A stretch of DNA of 64,000 bases, taken from Halobacillus litoralis. GTDB taxonomy: Bacteria > Bacillota > Bacilli > Bacillales > Halobacillaceae. Within the stretch, counting starts at the first letter, position 1, and each line of letters opens with the position of its first letter. This document shows, piece by piece, positions 63,717-64,000 of this stretch. The position numbers were made by a program, and so were the translations under genes. Location: NCBI RefSeq assembly GCF_009856415.1, contig NZ_WMEZ01000003.1:310001-374000 (forward strand), in the 5' to 3' direction. The notes beneath the pieces are model-generated. The model saw only the letters and a program-made list of their open reading frames with translations. It was not told the DNA's origin and ran no database searches.

Positions 63717-64000
63717 ATGCAACAACGAGAAACGTTTTTTGAGGAAATAGGAAAAGAAAAAATCGACGAGCTTGTTGAAGCTTTTTATAAACGTGTAAGG
63801 GAGCACCCGGATTTAATTCCCATTTTCCCGGACGACCTTACAGAAACCATACGAAAACAGAAGCAATTTTTAACCCAGTTTTTCGGCGGCCCCCCACTCT
63901 ATGTTGAGGAACACGGCCACCCTATGCTACGGGCACGACATTTGCCTTTTAAAATTACGCCTACAAGAAGAGATGCGTGGTTATCCTGCATGTCCGGCGC
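63717..64000 (+). CDS. yjbI: Truncated haemoglobin, YjbI-like (partial)
   Basis: The 5' 94 codons of a group II truncated globin, cut by the window end. It begins MQQRETFFEEIGKEKIDELV, has FYKRVREHPDLIPIFPDDL and FLTQFFGGPPLYVEEHGHPML, then RARHLPFKITPTRRDAWL, matching YjbI (the proximal His is in RARHLPF). It binds oxygen or nitric oxide. AGGAAGGG precedes the ATG. It follows yjbK by 54 bp, as in the B. subtilis cluster. Confidence 0.9.
   Translation, partial: MQQRETFFEEIGKEKIDELVEAFYKRVREHPDLIPIFPDDLTETIRKQKQFLTQFFGGPPLYVEEHGHPMLRARHLPFKITPTRRDAWLSCMSG

Overview
The window looks like the chromosome of an endospore-forming, probably moderately halophilic member of the Bacillaceae (Halobacillus/Pontibacillus/Virgibacillus-like; this is an inference). 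Spore-coat genes (cotY/Z, cotO), sporulation genes (yjcA, yjcZ), a T-box leader, sigma-K-like promoters, TTG/GTG starts with strong GGAGG ribosome sites and secreted proteins rich in Asp/Glu all fit. No rRNA, CRISPR array, prophage or transposase gene was seen.

Region 1 (1-9124, minus strand) is the branched-chain amino acid operon: ilvE, then a T-box leader, then ilvB-ilvH-ilvC-leuA-leuB-leuC-leuD, with leuD cut by the window edge. Region 2 (9125-26420) is mixed. It holds a yjcZ-type sporulation peptide, a candidate stand-alone small RNA, an FbpA-like small protein, a ferredoxin, a secreted nuclease with an Excalibur domain, a TAXI-type TRAP transporter, an EamA exporter, a 32-residue cationic peptide gene, a secreted serine hydrolase, an M50-like protease, an RlmN-type methyltransferase, an LPETA-anchored Excalibur protein, an ABC exporter with its TetR regulator and operator, a DedA-UppP pair for undecaprenyl-phosphate recycling, and a lone holin-like gene.

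Region 3 (26542-40681, all minus strand) is a complete reductive pyrimidine degradation locus. An NCS1 permease imports the base. PreT/PreA reduces it, dihydropyrimidinase opens the ring, and beta-ureidopropionase releases beta-alanine (or 3-aminoisobutyrate). An omega-transaminase moves the amino group to pyruvate, alanine dehydrogenase releases ammonia and regenerates pyruvate, and a CoA-acylating semialdehyde dehydrogenase makes acetyl- or propionyl-CoA. A PucR-type regulator lies within it, bracketed by two copies of a non-coding repeat with terminal inverted repeats.

Region 4 (40835-50133) holds a stress-type short-chain dehydrogenase, an alkaline phosphatase with a Pho-box-like site, two identical tRNA-Val(GAC) genes flanking a DUF2254 membrane protein, and the yjcH-yjcG-yjcF block. 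Region 5 (50120-64000) follows the B. subtilis order yjcA - cotY/Z - cotO - fabI - yjbQ - prpE - yjbO - nadK - yjbM - yjbK - yjbI, with extra genes (an EAL phosphodiesterase, mgtE, small unknown genes). A third copy of the repeat lies where B. subtilis 168 carries the tenA-thi genes.

No wholly new defence or mobile system is evident. The best leads are the candidate small RNA, the tiny cationic peptide gene, the repeat family with a nested palindrome, overlapping alternative hairpins upstream of ilvE, the DedA-UppP unit, and the self-contained pyrimidine-to-acetyl-CoA locus.
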